Positions 1 through 11,829 of a stretch of DNA of 64,000 nucleotides are shown in pieces. Origin of the DNA: Brachycybe producta (taxonomy: Eukaryota; Arthropoda; Diplopoda; Playtdesmida; Andrognathidae); NCBI GenBank assembly GCA_036925085.1, contig JAUPFP010000003.1:4031501-4095500 (forward strand). The letters run 5' to 3'. Made by a program: the position numbers and the translations under genes. Within the stretch, counting starts at the first letter, position 1, and each line of letters begins with the position of its first letter. The notes under the pieces were generated by a model. The model worked only from the letters and a program-made list of their open reading frames with translations. It ran no database searches and was not told the origin of the DNA.

Positions 1-500
1 ATGTAACAAGTGCCAATTGGAACAAGCACCAAATGTAACAAGTGCCAATTGGAACAAGCACCAAATGTAACAAGTGCCAATTGGAACAAGCACCAAATGT
101 AACAAGTGCCAATTGGAACAAGCACCAAATGTAACAAGTGCCAATTGGAACAAACACCAAATGTAACAAGTGCCAATTGGAACAAGCACCAAATGTGACA
201 AGTGCCAATTGGAACAAGCACCAAATGTAACGAGTGCCAATTGGAACAAGCACCAAATGTAACGAGTGCCAATTGGAACAAGCACCAAATGTGACAAGTG
301 CCAATTGGAACAAGCACCAAATGTAACAAGTGCCAAATGAAACAAGCACCAAATGTAACAAGTGCCAAATGAAACAAACCCCAATTGGAACAAGTGCCAA
401 ATGGAATAAAGGCCACATGTACCAAGTGCCATTGTGCGCCAAAAAGTAACAATTGCCAAACATAACAAGTACGAAATGGAACAAACGTCAAAGGTGTAAA
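1..500. repeat. 16-bp minisatellite (32-bp double unit)
   Basis: A tandem array whose 32-bp unit is two related 16-mers, CACCAAATGTAACAAG and TGCCAATTGGAACAAG. It is nearly perfect to about 350 and decays to about 500. It lies downstream of the last visible TMEM117 exon on that gene's strand, so it is probably in a TMEM117 intron. A diverged array of the same 16-mer recurs at about 33.58-33.75 kb. No coding exon is visible here on either strand. Confidence 0.9.
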
Positions 501-608
501 AAGCGACAAATGGAACAAATACCAACTTTGGCGTTTGCGGGGGAGAGGGGGGTCTATTTGGCACCTAATCAGTTGGCGTTTTTTTTTTCTCTTCTTCTGT
601 GTTCTTAC

Positions 609-3600
609 CTATCATGGACGGAACAAAGGCTGTGCATTTCTCTTCCAATGAGTAACCCAAATAACGAGAGTTCATTAGCATATCTCCTTCTCGATAACTT
701 CTGTTGGTCAACGGGTCATCTTGGAGAGAACGACTTGAGTATGTCCAAAGGGATCGGTTACCTAAATAAAAAATTCAACTTTGAACCCTCTGAAAGGGGG
801 TTTATATCTATAATATTATAACCTGTGGCTATGACGTCATAGTCCGAAACGGCATAAACTTTGAAATCTGGTCCCAAATACTGTCCGTAAGCTTCTGGCG
901 AATAGAAGATTTGATTTTTCCACATATTTATGTCAAGAATCATTACTAAGAAGATGATTCCATAATTGAACCATTTGCCTAAAATTCAAATTAAACCCCT
1001 CAAAAAATTAGTACATTTTTCTTTTGTTACAAGTATTTGAGGCCCGCCTCGCTGATAACTTGATAAGAGCATGCATCTGGAATGCAATAAGGTGGCTGAA
1101 TGGATATTTATTTTATTTTGGACTATACCCAAATGACGCCACTTGCAGTGGTGGTCCAACCGACGGTTTTTGAGAAAATTTCTATTTTTCAAGCTAAGCG
1201 TTTTTCAGAAGATACATTACGAAAAAATTCAAAGTGTTTTAGAAACTAGAATAGCTGGTGATAATGCTAAAAGTATTTTCATAATGATATCTTTCAAAAT
1301 AAACTTTTTATGAAAAATTTGAAAAAAAGGCCGAAAAATAGTTTTCAATGAAATTTCAATGGAACCCCCCCCCCCCCCCCAAAAAAAACGGGTCATTTTT
1401 TCAAACTGAACTATAAAATTGTTTATTTTTTAAGATATTGCAATGAAAAAACTTTTAACATAATCTTTTACCATTCTAGTTTTTTAAACAATTTGAATTT
1501 TTTTTTTCGCTCTGACGTTTTCGCGTCAAAATTTTTACAAAAACAGCTATGGAGCATAACATTAGCCACTGCAGTAGCGTCATCTAGGGGGAGGGAAGAG
1601 AGAAAAACAAAATATCTATTCAGCCACCTTAATCAGTAAGGCGGTATGTTGTGGTTGTTTTAGTTACCCGTGATGTTAATCTTCCAGAACCTTTGTAAGT
1701 TCATTGGACAATCACAGAAGTTCAATTTAACTGCTTTGATCTTCAAACCCGGAAGATTGATGTCCAATGTGCTCGTAAAATGAGGAAAGTCCCAATCCTA
1801 AATACGAGATGAAGAAGTCAGAGAAACCCCAAGAAAACACGAGTTTAGGAAGTACAATTTGCAAGAGTTTTCATTAAAAACCTGCATGACAATAAGAAGA
1901 TCCATGACTAGAATGAAGGAGGCCAAATAGGCTCGAGAGAGTTCGGTGGTGGCCACGAAATCTCTGTTCAGTTTGTCCCAATTGATGAGATCGCTGACTA
2001 TGAGAGTGACGACCAGTGCGCTCATTCCGACGGCACCACTCCAGAATGTTACAATTCGAGTGTTTCCGGTTCTCCAGAACGCTCTGATATTTGGTGCCCA
2101 TGTCGGATATAGGTTATCCTGAAGCATCATGTCTGTTACCTGAGAAGAGAGAACGGACAGTACTGGTCAGTACGTTGTGGCACGAAAATACTGATCGTAG
2201 TTCAGAAAAGGTCAAAAGAGCTTTTCTTACCATCCATGCTGTCACGAAATCTCCAAGCCAAGTACCACAGGCTGCGGCTTTCATCAGTGAGGAATTTCTG
2301 ATACCCATTAGGGCTTTTTTTTTTAAAGGACGAAAGACAGTCTTAAAGCGGCTGAATAGATTTGTATTTTGTTTTTGTCTCCCCCGGATGGCGCCACTTC
2401 AGAGGCTAATGCTATGCTCCATAGACGTTTTTGTAAAATTTTGGATGCAAAAACGTCAAGCGAACGTTCTTTTAGAAACATCATTCTGAAGAAATTCAAA
2501 TTGTTTTCAAAACTAGAATGGTAAAAGATGATGCTAAAAGTTTTTTCATGGCAATATCTTAAAAATTAAACAATTTTATAGTTCAGTTTGACAAATGGTC
2601 CGTTTTTTTTTGGTTTTTCCATTGAAATTTCATAAAAAACTGTTTTCAGCCTTTTTCAAACTATCATAAAAAGTTTATTTTGAAAGATATCATCATGAAA
2701 AAACTTTTAGCATTATTATCAACTATTCTAGTTTTTAAAACACTTTGAATTTTTTTGTAAAGTTTCTTCTGAAAAACGTTCACTTGAAAAATAGAAATTT
2801 TCTCAAAACCTCGGATTGGAGGGGGATAGGGGGGAAGACATCCTTTAGAACATAATAGCCACTGCAGTGGCGCCATCTGGGAGTCAAAAACAAAATAAAT
2901 GTCTATTGAACCATCTTGAATGATGTCAAACGGCTCATGACTTACAGGAAATTTGGTATTTCCAATAGTTTGGATGTCCCACGCGTAGAATAGCATTATA
3001 AAGACTGGAGAAAATGTAAAGAGTTACAATCACAGTTAAGAACATTATCATCCAAGAACCCTGTTCCTCATGAAACATTTTAAGGCGACACAAACGAGCT
3101 GAAAAGAAAATGGAGCGGAAAAGGTAAAGGCAAATTAGTCCAAAGTTAAGGCCCTTATATTCAGCACCATGAGGTTAATTTTAGTTAAGGTATGGTCGCT
3201 CTTGACTGCGCATGTGTATAGTTCAAGTGAACCGTGCACATGCGCAGTAGAGTGCGATTTCGTGCACAAACACCATAACTAAAGCAGCAGTAATGCAAGT
3301 TGGTTCTGTACTGCGCATGTGCATTGTTTAAATGAAACCAACCAAAGTAGTAAATGATTAGTTCAGTGGTGGCGTTCTGCACATGCGCAGTAGAAAATGA
3401 TTGTGCATTTTTGTTGTATTACTTCACGGTTTACATGAAACCTGAAGTAGTGCAGCAACAATGTGATTTTCTACTGCGCATGTGCATTCTTTAAATAAAC
3501 TGACCAAATACTTAGTAAATGATTATTTGAGTGACTGCATTCTGCACATGCGCAGTAGAGAGTGATTGTGTGTATTCCTTTTGCATTAGGCCTACTTCAT

Positions 3601-6600
3601 GATGTGCGCGAGACCTGATGTAAAGTAATTCTCTACTGCGCATGTGCATTCTTTTAAATAAATCCAATGAAAGTAGAATGATACTGTATTGACTGCATTC
3701 TGCACATGCGCAGTAGAGTGAGAGAGAGAGAGCTACCTTTAAGCTACATTGACCTCATGGTCTGAGCAAGATTTTTTGATTCAATTTTATAATAAAAGAG
3801 AGTATTGACTGACCCAATAGAAGTCTGTGAATGGCGCGTTTACCGATGCCCATTCCGATTATCGTGGCTGTTAGCCACAGGAACACTTTGACCAATGTCC
3901 ACTCCCATTCTGGAGGGTATTTGGTGATTACGAAGGCGAAAACGTTTCCCACGATGGGAATGGCACTCTCTGAAAATATAAAAGTCCCTTTTTATGTATA
4001 ACTGAAAATGTTACAAGAAGGGCGTATTAGAAACTAGAAGAGTAACTGACTCATTTTCATGTTGATATCTTTTGAATTGTGTTTTTTTTTTGAGCCAAAC
4101 TTGAAGTGAAAAATGAAAATTGAGCCTTCGGGAAAATTTGTCAAAGAAGAGATTCAGTAACTCTTCTAGTTTCTAAAAGACTTTCTAACCAAACCCTCGA
4201 ACTCTTGTTTTATTCTGTCTTTTAGGAGTAAAATAACGAAAAACTAGAAAGTGTTTTCGAAACTAGAAGGGGGTAGCTCAATCACTTAATAGGTATTTTC
4301 ATGTTTTTGATATCGTTCAAAATAAACTTTTTGTGAGTTTGAATTTGACCTAAATTTAAGCATTTTTATCTATGAAAACATTGAAAAGTTTATTTTGAAA
4401 GATATCAACATGAAATTACTATTACGTGATTGATATATGGCGCGAATTTTTATGCAAATATGTGGTCTCTCAGTTTGTGGCCCAAATGCCAATTGTGAAG
4501 TAATCATCTGCAGTTATAGCTGGTTAGAGGCTAGAATGCTAGATGTTTGGTTACTATCAGTTGTCAACTAGACTACTAGCCTCTAAGCAGTGTTTTGACT
4601 GACAAAGCCATAATTGTTGGTTTGATCTAAACGGGATTGTTATTAACAATTGGCTCGTGTGCCACAGATTGAGAAGCATGTGCTTGAATATACTGCATAA
4701 AAATCCGAACCCTAATGATTGATTGAGCTACCCTTCTACTCCTGAAACGCAGAATAATCTAGAGTTCTAAAATTAGCTGTTCATAAACCAGCTTTAGCCC
4801 AGTTTTAGAAGAAGGCAATGCCTGGTTCAGACCTTGAGATTGATGCAAGTTAAAGGTTAGAACGCTTCTTAAAGCGTATGTGTCCAATCTTAACACTGCA
4901 CATGCGAACCGTGCATTACATTAACCTCACGGTATGAACGAACCGTTTTGGAGAGGAGACTGTCGAGGTTTTATCGTACCAGTGTGGCTATGCGAAACCG
5001 GATCCTCGGCAAAAATGAGAAAATTACAGAAAATGACAAAATAAACTACGAAGAGACGAGAATAAGGATGTTGGAAGTAGTAACGGCAATCCTGTTCCAT
5101 GTACAAAGAGTACTGACTGATGGCATCGATAGATTCACGGTGACCGACATTCGAACCACTCGTACCACCAACACCACCTCCTCCTACTCCTCCTCCTCCA
5201 CCACCACCACCTTTGGCTGTTTCGAACAATTTGTTCGTACCGTAATACACATACTGTCCACTACTTGATAAGGGCACTTCTGAACACAATTTGGTACTCG
5301 TGTGTAGGTGGTCACGATACCGTGGGTACGGACCCTGGTTTGGCTGAAAACTCAGTTGGCGCGGGTTCGATACGCACGAGTATGTGATTCTCTGTCCATT
5401 AGAGTCAACTTCTACGAGGCAGGACTTTAGAGGAACGAGTGGTACATAGGAAGTTGGAGATTGTTGGTAACAACAAGCTGCATGGTTATTGGTGGACATG
5501 GTACCACCGATCGATTGATGGTACGGATACTTCTGTCGAAGATGCAGAAGGGTACTGGTCTCATCTGGGCTGCAATCTGCGGAAGAACGTCGATCGGACA
5601 TGGTTAACGTTGTCAGCGAACTGTATCGTTGATGGTAGTTGCCCAGGAAGTTGGTTTCAAGCAGATCCGTTGTCGTTTCGGTTACTGGAAGGCCATTGCC
5701 GGTACCTGGAAACCCACCCAGGGTTTAGAGAAAAAATAAATCACGTTTAAAGTTGGTTTTTGAAGTGGAAACGCCTCTTTCGGATACAGAATTATGAAAG
5801 TCTTGAATGTGTTTTAGAAACTAGAAGGGGCAGCTTAATAACTTAAGGATATTTACAGGTTGTTATCTTTCAAAATAAGCTTTTTATTAGCTATTTTTTT
5901 TAATTTTTGTCTATAAATAGTTTATTTTGAAAGATATCAAACATGAAAATATCCTTAAGTGTTGAACTGCCCTTCTAGTTTTTAAAACACTTTCTAGTTT
6001 CATCCTTAATTTTGCTCTTCTGTTCATAAAATATATTAAGAAGAAATTGAAAGTGTTTTAGAAACTAGAAAGGGTTAGTACAGTCACTTAAAAAGGGTAT
6101 TTTCATGTTTTGAAATTTTTCAAAATAAACTTTTTTTTTTTGCAAGTTTAAAAATGTCCAAACTTTTAAGCAGACAATATTTTTAATTTTTGTCTATAAA
6201 TAGTTTATTTTGAAAGATAATCAAACATGAAAAATACCCATAAGTGACTGAGCTACCCTTCTAGTTTCTAAAACACTTTTAAGTTTCTCTTAATGTTGCT
6301 CTTCTGAAAGACAGAATAACCAGAGTTTCAAAGTGGCGTTTAAAATCTAAAATAAAAACGTTAAAGAAAACGTTATTTAAAACACATTTAAATAAATGTG
6401 GTTAATTGTGACCTGGACTGTCCATTAGGCAATTGGAAGTTGTCGTAGAAGGACGTCTCAAGTCACTGGCCACCGAACTACGAGCACTGTCGTCGATGAA
6501 ACGAATATCCTGTCCTAAATTGGTCCAGAAGCTGATGGCATGTCCATTGGCGTGGCCGTAAGGTGGTCGGTGATGACCACTGACGACTTTTTCATCTTCG

Positions 6601-6713
6601 AAACAGTCGTCGCTCAGTTGACCACTGTCGATACGAATGCTGACAACTGTCGGTGACATTTTGTCGGCTAAGACGCTTCCGTAGTCGAAACTGATGGACG
6701 ACTTTATAGCCAT
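609..6713 (-). CDS. TMEM117: TMEM117-like multi-pass membrane protein, 3' end off window
   Basis: Exons in transcript order (minus strand): 6713-6413, 5705-4980, 3969-3814, 3098-2946, 2313-2231, 2139-1882, 1797-1668, 978-823, 761-609. All junction phases agree. The start ATG at 6713 has a good context (ACAATGG) and an in-frame TGA upstream. The conserved part begins MEQDCRYYFQHPYSRL and continues FCNFLIFAEDPVSHSHTE, WMIMFLTVIV, GTWLGDFVTAWMVTDMMLQD, NWDKLNRDF, FILVMDLLIVMQDWDFPHF, ITGKWFNYGIIF, MWKNQIFY and CTAFVPSMI, in the same order as vertebrate TMEM117. Several hydrophobic membrane segments are visible. TMEM117 is known as a plasma-membrane/ER multi-pass protein linked to ER-stress responses; a role here is inference. 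About 300 residues, including a run of glycines, precede the conserved core. The final donor at 608 leads to an exon outside the window. Oddities are a 61-nt intron (762-822), a weak GTCACA donor after exon 1 and an A-rich acceptor before 2313. Confidence 0.9.
1088..1632. repeat. Fold-back MITE, TTAAGGTGGCTG family (TMEM117 intron)
   Basis: Inverted-repeat element starting (T)AAGGTGGCTGAAT and ending ATTCAGCCACCTTAA. Its arms include the phrases 'gatggcgccactgcagtggct' (shortened in this copy) and AAAGTTTATTTTGAAAGATAT. Related copies lie at 2343-2921, 42735-43285, 46344-47270 and 52498-53076. Partial copies lie near 20.05-20.58, 31.61-31.70 and 58.73-59.13 kb. There is no coding capacity. 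Confidence 0.8.
2343..2921. repeat. Fold-back MITE, TTAAGGTGGCTG family (TMEM117 intron)
   Basis: Second copy of this family in the TMEM117 gene. It fills most of the intron between the exons ending 2946 and starting 2313. It begins TTAAAGCGGCTGAATAGA and ends in a diverged TCTATTGAACCATCTTGAA. The arms pair across an A/T-rich core. Confidence 0.75.
3185..3740. repeat. Repeats of a TGCACATGCGCAGTAGAG palindromic module
   Basis: Eight or so occurrences, in alternating orientation, of a module built round GCACATGCGCAGTAGAG and its complement CTACTGCGCATGTGC. They are spaced about 100-110 bp apart and lie in the TMEM117 intron between exons 3814-3969 and 2946-3098. The same module builds the tandem array in P450 intron 1 (53.76-54.54 kb). 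Confidence 0.8.
4229..4760. repeat. Fold-back MITE (CTAGAAGGGTAGCTCAATCA family) split by another MITE
   Basis: The left arm (GTGTTTTCGAAACTAGAAGG, then a core TTCAAAATAAACTTTTT) and the right arm (TTTATTTTGAAAGATATCAAC, then GATTGAGCTACCC) are separated by an inserted GGCTCGGATTTTTATGC-family element at 4436-4717. A related, more diverged fold-back lies just left at about 4020-4185. All are in the TMEM117 intron. Confidence 0.7.
4436..4717. repeat. Fold-back MITE, GGCTCGGATTTTTATGC family (nested)
   Basis: Ends resemble GCGAATTTTTATGCAAATAT and TGCATAAAAATCCGAACCCTA. The interior carries the family hairpin GCTGGTTAGAGGCTAGA...TCTAGCCTCTAA. It is inserted inside the 4229-4760 element. Other members: 10916-11698 (compound), 39662-39945, 47452-48000 and 54655-54858, with a decayed part at about 8.10-8.32 kb. 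Confidence 0.75.
5792..6290. repeat. Two fold-back MITEs of the CTAGAAGGGTAGCTCAATCA family
   Basis: Two adjacent inverted repeats (about 5792-5995 and 6044-6290) fill TMEM117 intron 1. Each arm reads GTGTTTTAGAAACTAGAAGG at the outside and TTTATTTTGAAAGATATC at the inside. They do not interrupt the coding exons at 4980-5705 and 6413-6713. Confidence 0.8.
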
Positions 6714-8680
6714 TGTTTTCTTTATAATAGGTTTCGGTGTCTGTCACTCAGGAACGCTGCTGCTGCTGCTGTTTTTTCTGCCAGTTCCTCGCTATTATTA
6801 TCACTGCTATTATAGTGTCCATTATTAGCAGTGATAATAATACCGTTTCTTTCGAGACATATAGGCCTTAGAATTTCTTTTTTTTCTGGTCATGGATGAA
6901 AATACACGGCGTTCTGAACGTTATTTGTATTCCGCATCGTTAGACGTTATTTGCTTTCTGCATCGTTTAAAGCAAAAATGATGCAAAAGCCTGCTTCAGT
7001 CCATAAGCAACTTTTGTTTTAGATCTTGGATACCCAACATGGATAAAAAAAAGGTAGAAAACAGAAAGAAATATAGTTTCAGTTACGATTCTGCTTTCTG
7101 TCGCGGACAAGGGGTTTTCACACATTGCAACAGAAAACACTTTAAGGAAAGGAGATAATGAATAAAAACAGAAGGAGCCTTAAAGAATGATGCACCTAAT
7201 GGACGCTTTTCTATTGGCTGATAAAATGTCATTCCGCGTGGCAGAATTTAAAGTTAACAATTTCGACTTTTTTCTGCCAACTTTCTGTTATTTAACAGTA
7301 AAATAGAAACAAGGACATTAACCATGAATATAGTAAAATAGAATTATTAAAATTAGATAAAATTTCTTTTTAGTTGCATTTTTTTCCTTCCTGCATCTGA
7401 GATTTTTGTCCTAAGGGCTGGATCACACATTCATAAAAAAAATCATAGTAAAGCAGAAATGTCTGCTTTACTTAGCGTTCAGGAGTTCTCACATATCGCA
7501 AATAAATCACTTCAACTGGAATTTTTTTCAATTTATAGAAGATTTAAGAGGAGGAGCCATAAAGAATGACGTGTATCAAGAAGCGCCTTCCTATTGGCTG
7601 ATAAAAATGTAATTTCTAGTAGCAGAAATCTTCATCTTGTTTTTGTGGGCTTACTTTCAGCCAAATAAATAGAATAAAATTATTCAAATGACATGAAATT
7701 TCTTTTTTTTTTTCAATGGAGTTTTCTTCTTTCTTTCTGCATGTGTGATTCAGCCCCCCTTTTAGTGTTTATGAAGTTCTTCTAACTTGAGGCAACTTTT
7801 GGTTAATTAAAAGTATTAACCACAAATGTTCTCGTTTTTCTCTTTTCTGTTTTTGTGATGGAAATTGAATCTCTTTTGATGAACAAGTTGAATTTTTTTT
7901 TAGTTCTTGTGAATGAGAACTTAAAGGAATCATGGGAAGGGTTTTTTGACCCGGGGGGGGGGGAGGAATTGTAGCCAATTGCAGATCCTTTTAAAAATCA
8001 TAATGTAGTCTGGATTTGTTCTAATTTTTTGTGTTGGAGTTTTACAACAAACATGTTGAAGAAGATAAAAATCATTATCATTTTAGTATTAATTGCAATT
8101 ATGGTTTTTTTTTCTAATAAAAAAAAAGCTAGTGAGAGGCTAATGTCTTAGTTACTATCAGCTGTCAACTAGTTATAGCCTCTAACCAGTGGTTTTAATT
8201 GAGAGAAAAAAATCATAATTGTTGGTTGATCTAAACGGAGATTGTTACTTCACACAATTTGGCTCTTGAGCCACAGATTGAGAAACATTTGCTTTTGATA
8301 TTTTGCATAAAAATCCGAGCTCTACTAATTAATGGAAGTGATGTTTGAGTTTTTATAACCTTTGACATTTGCTCATTTTGGCTTTTTAAATGACTGAATT
8401 TGTCTTTTTATTTCCTTCAAAATTGAAACTTTTAAACTGAAAATTATTTTGCTTTGTTCTTTTTTTCTTTTTCTTTTCTAGTCTTTTAAATAATAGAATC
8501 AAGTGAATATTTTATTTTAAACGATAAAAGCAACGAAATATATTCAGTTTTTTTTTCGTAAATTTTCTTGATTCACTTGTTAAATGGAGCATAAATCTAA
8601 AAACTTGTATTTTGGGTTCTAAAAAAAATACGTATAAAAAATACCCTTAAAGCCCCTTAAAGTAGGCAATCACTGCTAGC
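6714..8680. other. Gene-free stretch upstream of TMEM117
   Basis: It probably contains the TMEM117 promoter and 5' UTR close to 6714-6850, where a short CTG repeat and an imperfect ATTATTATCACTG inverted repeat lie. Further right are two or three relatives of a repeat with internal 'gcctattggctgataaaa' and 'aagaatgacg' words (about 7.00-7.43 and 7.42-7.76 kb), a poly-G run near 7950, and a decayed GGCTCGGATTTTTATGC-family piece (about 8.10-8.32 kb). I see no supported gene. Confidence 0.6.
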
Positions 8681-8740
8681 TAGCCTATTTTTCTCTTTTT
8701 CTCATTGCATTTGCGCAATGACCTTTTAACCTTTTCTTTT

Positions 8741-8750
8741 CCTCTTGCTT

Positions 8751-8792
<42 letters not shown>

Positions 8793-8955
8793 CTCTCTCT
8801 CCCTATTTTTCTCTCTCTTCCCTCTCTCTCCTTCTTTCTCTCTCTCGCTTCCTCTTTCTCTCTCTTTCTCTCTCTCTCTTCCCCCTCTCTCTCTCTCTGT
8901 CTGTCTGTCTGTCTCTCTCTCTCTGTCTCTTTCTCTCTTTTTCTCTCTCCATTCA
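8741..8955. repeat. Pyrimidine (CT)n simple-sequence tract
   Basis: About 215 bp of almost pure CT/TC dinucleotide with interspersed CCC, TTT and (TCTG)n. Open frames read through it on both strands, as expected for a dinucleotide repeat, and are not genes. Confidence 0.95.
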
Positions 8956-9415
8956 ATCTCCATTGAATGAGTTCTAATTTTCTAAATAAGATGGGTAAGA
9001 ACATGTCTTCCCGACATCCTTTGCGTTTGAGACAGAATGGCGTCCACGTTTTGTCCTCCACGCCATTATGTTCTCATTTTCTAAGGATGAATTTTTAGAG
9101 TTATTTTATTATTATAGCATCTCTCTCTCTCTCTCTATGTTGAGGAATGTTCATTTTGATGGTCTACATGGGTTACTCTTGTCAGAGTACAGATTCAGTC
9201 ATTCCGTACATTCACTAGTCAGTTTGGAAAAAAACTCCGTCAATTTAGTAGTTAATCTACTCGTTGACTATAGTATTTTAGACAATTTGCAACAAGAACA
9301 AAAAAAGCTAACATCAAAAAGCGAATCTAAGAGTTATTGGATGCGTTCAGTTTCTAAGCGCTTTCGAAGTGACTCAAAGAGCTTTGCAATGTATGAAGCA
9401 CATTTCATATCTTAA

Positions 9416-10695
9416 GGCCGCGGGTCCACATTAAGCTGACAAAAGTGCAACATGTGTTCGAGACAAAAATAACAAAAATTCCAGAAAAAATAGATTTTTA
9501 AAACAAAATTACAACAAATTTATGACAAGACACAAAAAAAATTGGTTTTGTGTTCTATAGCTGTCCTCTACGTAAACTACGCAAACTGTTCTGTTGTTGT
9601 TTTAATACTAACTGTCCACAACTGCAACAGACAACAGTTGACAAATTGTTGCATAATACAGAGACAAAACACAAACATTTTGAAGTTTACCCACTTGAGC
9701 CGTTAGACATGGAATAGTTTGTGAAATTGTAGACAAAACAAAACACAGAAGTAGCAGAATTGTTTCAGAATTGTCGCCAATTTGTCTCGAAACACTTGAG
9801 TTTCTGGTTTGTCTTTTGTCAGCTTGATGTGGATCGGCCTTTAGAAAACACACAAATGAAACCTTAGGCCCGGTTCACATCAAGGTGACAATAGTGCAAC
9901 ATGAGTTTCAGACAAAAACACAACAAAAACGCCAGAAAAAAAAGCAGATTTTGAAAATAAAACAAAACTGAAACAATTGTCAGCAGTATATACTCAAGAC
10001 AAAACCACAACAAATTTGTGACAAAACACAAACAAATTTGGGTTTTGTTTTGTGTTTCTATAGCTGTCTTTATGGGTAAACTACGCAATTGTTCTGTTGT
10101 TGTTTTAATACTAACTGTCCACAACTGCAACAGACAACAGTTGACAAATTGTTGCATAATACAGAGACAAAACACAAACATTTTGAAGTTTACCCACTTG
10201 AGCCGGAAGACATGGAATAGTTTATGAAATTGCAGACAAAACAAAAACAAAACACAAAAGTTGTAGAAATGTTTTAGAATTGTCTCCAATTTGTCTGAAA
10301 ACACTTGAGTTTCTGTTTGTTTGTGTTTTGTCAGCTTGATGTGGATCGGCCTTAAAGCCGGGTCCACATCAAGTTGACAAAAGTTCAACCATGATTTCTA
10401 GGGACAAAAATACCAAGAAAAGCAGATTTTGAAAACAAAACAAAACTGAAACAACTGTCAGAAGTACAAACACAACAGTTGACAAAATGTTGCATAATAC
10501 AAAGACGAAACACAAACATTTTGATATTTAATGACTTGAGCCAGAAGACATGGAATAATTTATGAAATTGCAGACAAAACAAAAACAAAACACAAAAGTT
10601 GCAGAAATGTTTTAGAATTGTTTCTAATTTGTCTAAAAACACTTGAGTTTCTGTTTTGTTTGTGTTTTGTCAGCTTGATGTCGATCCAGCCTTAA
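9416..10695. repeat. Three head-to-tail copies of a CCACATCAAG...CTTGATGTGG element
   Basis: Copies at about 9416-9842, 9867-10355 and 10357-10695. Each starts near GGTCCACATTAAGCTGACAA and ends near TTGTCAGCTTGATGTGGATC, so they have inverted termini. The interior is rich in ACAAAACACAAA. A fourth copy lies at 44938-45421. Reading frames in the interior recur in all copies with stops and are not supported as genes. Confidence 0.8.
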
Positions 10696-10915
10696 ATGTT
10701 TCATAGCAATTAATTGTAATCAACATAGTTAATGTTATTCAGTTGATTTGAGTACACTCTGTATATAATTTAATGATTGTTTGTGTTGCATTGTGGGTGA
10801 AATTGAGTGGCTAAGGGGTTATGACACAATTGAATCTTCTTTTTTCCCATCTTCCGAGTGATTTATTGGTCATGTTGCGGATGAAAACGTATTCGATCCG
10901 TTTTCTGTTATAAGT

Positions 10916-11698
10916 AGAGCTCGGATTTTTATGCAATGTCAAGCAAATGGTTTTCCATCTGTGGCCCCCAAATGCCAATTGTAATTTTTTTTTTCTAATC
11001 AAAAAGGCTGGTTAGAGACTAGATGTCTGGTTATGATCAGTTGTCAATTAGAGAGATCTAGCCTCTAACCAATGTTTTTAATTGAAAAAACCCATAATTT
11101 TTGTTTGATGAAAACGGGGTTTGTTACTTTGCAATTGACTATTGGGCCACAGATTGAGAAACATTTACAAATCAAGCAAATGGTTTTCCATCTGTGGCCC
11201 CCAAATGCCAATTGTAATTTTTTTTTCTAATCAAAAAGGCTGGTTAGAGGCTAGATGTCTGGTTATAATCAGTTGTCAACTAGAGATCTAGCCTCTAACC
11301 AGTGTTTTTAATTGAAAAAACCATAATTTTTGTTTGATCAAAACGGATTTGTTACTTTGCAATTGGCTATTGGGCCACAGATTGAGAAACATTTGCGAAT
11401 CAAGCAAATGTTTCTCAATCTGTGGCACCAAGTGCCGATTGTGAATGTAATCATCATCCTCATCATTAGAGTAACTGCAATAATTACTTTTTCTAATCAA
11501 AAGGATGGTTAGAGAATAGATGTCTGGTGACTATCAGTTGTCAACTAGAAAGTTCTAGCCTCTAACCATTGTTATTTTATTGAAAAAAACCTTAATTGTT
11601 GGGTTGACCTAAACGCGGGATTACTACCTTACAATTGGCTCTTGGGGCCACAGATTGAGAAACATTTGCTTGATATTTGCATAAAAATCCGAGCCATA
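10916..11698. repeat. Compound GGCTCGGATTTTTATGC-family repeat
   Basis: Outer ends match the family TIR (AGCTCGGATTTTTATGCAAT and GCATAAAAATCCGAGCC). Inside, the CTGGTTAGAG...CTCTAACCAG hairpin unit is repeated about three times in tandem at roughly 240-bp spacing. This suggests nested insertion or internal duplication. Confidence 0.75.
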
Positions 11699-11829
11699 AT
11701 CATAACTAAAGCAAGGAGCAGAAAAATACTTCCGTTTTAGTCAGAGAACTTGGTTAGAGGCCGTGATAAAATTTCTAGTCTCTAACCAGGTTCTTCGATT
11801 CAAACTATTATTTTTTTTCTGATCATTTT

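Noticed and set aside
1-420. Possible CRISPR array
   Set aside because: Repeats are continuous with no variable spacers, in a eukaryotic intron. It is a minisatellite.
8685-9061. Arg/Glu-rich and Ser/Leu-rich frames on both strands
   Set aside because: Translations of a (CT)n simple repeat.
9068-9415. 115-codon open frame, plus strand
   Set aside because: No recognisable family, repetitive start within CT-rich sequence, no splice or conservation evidence.
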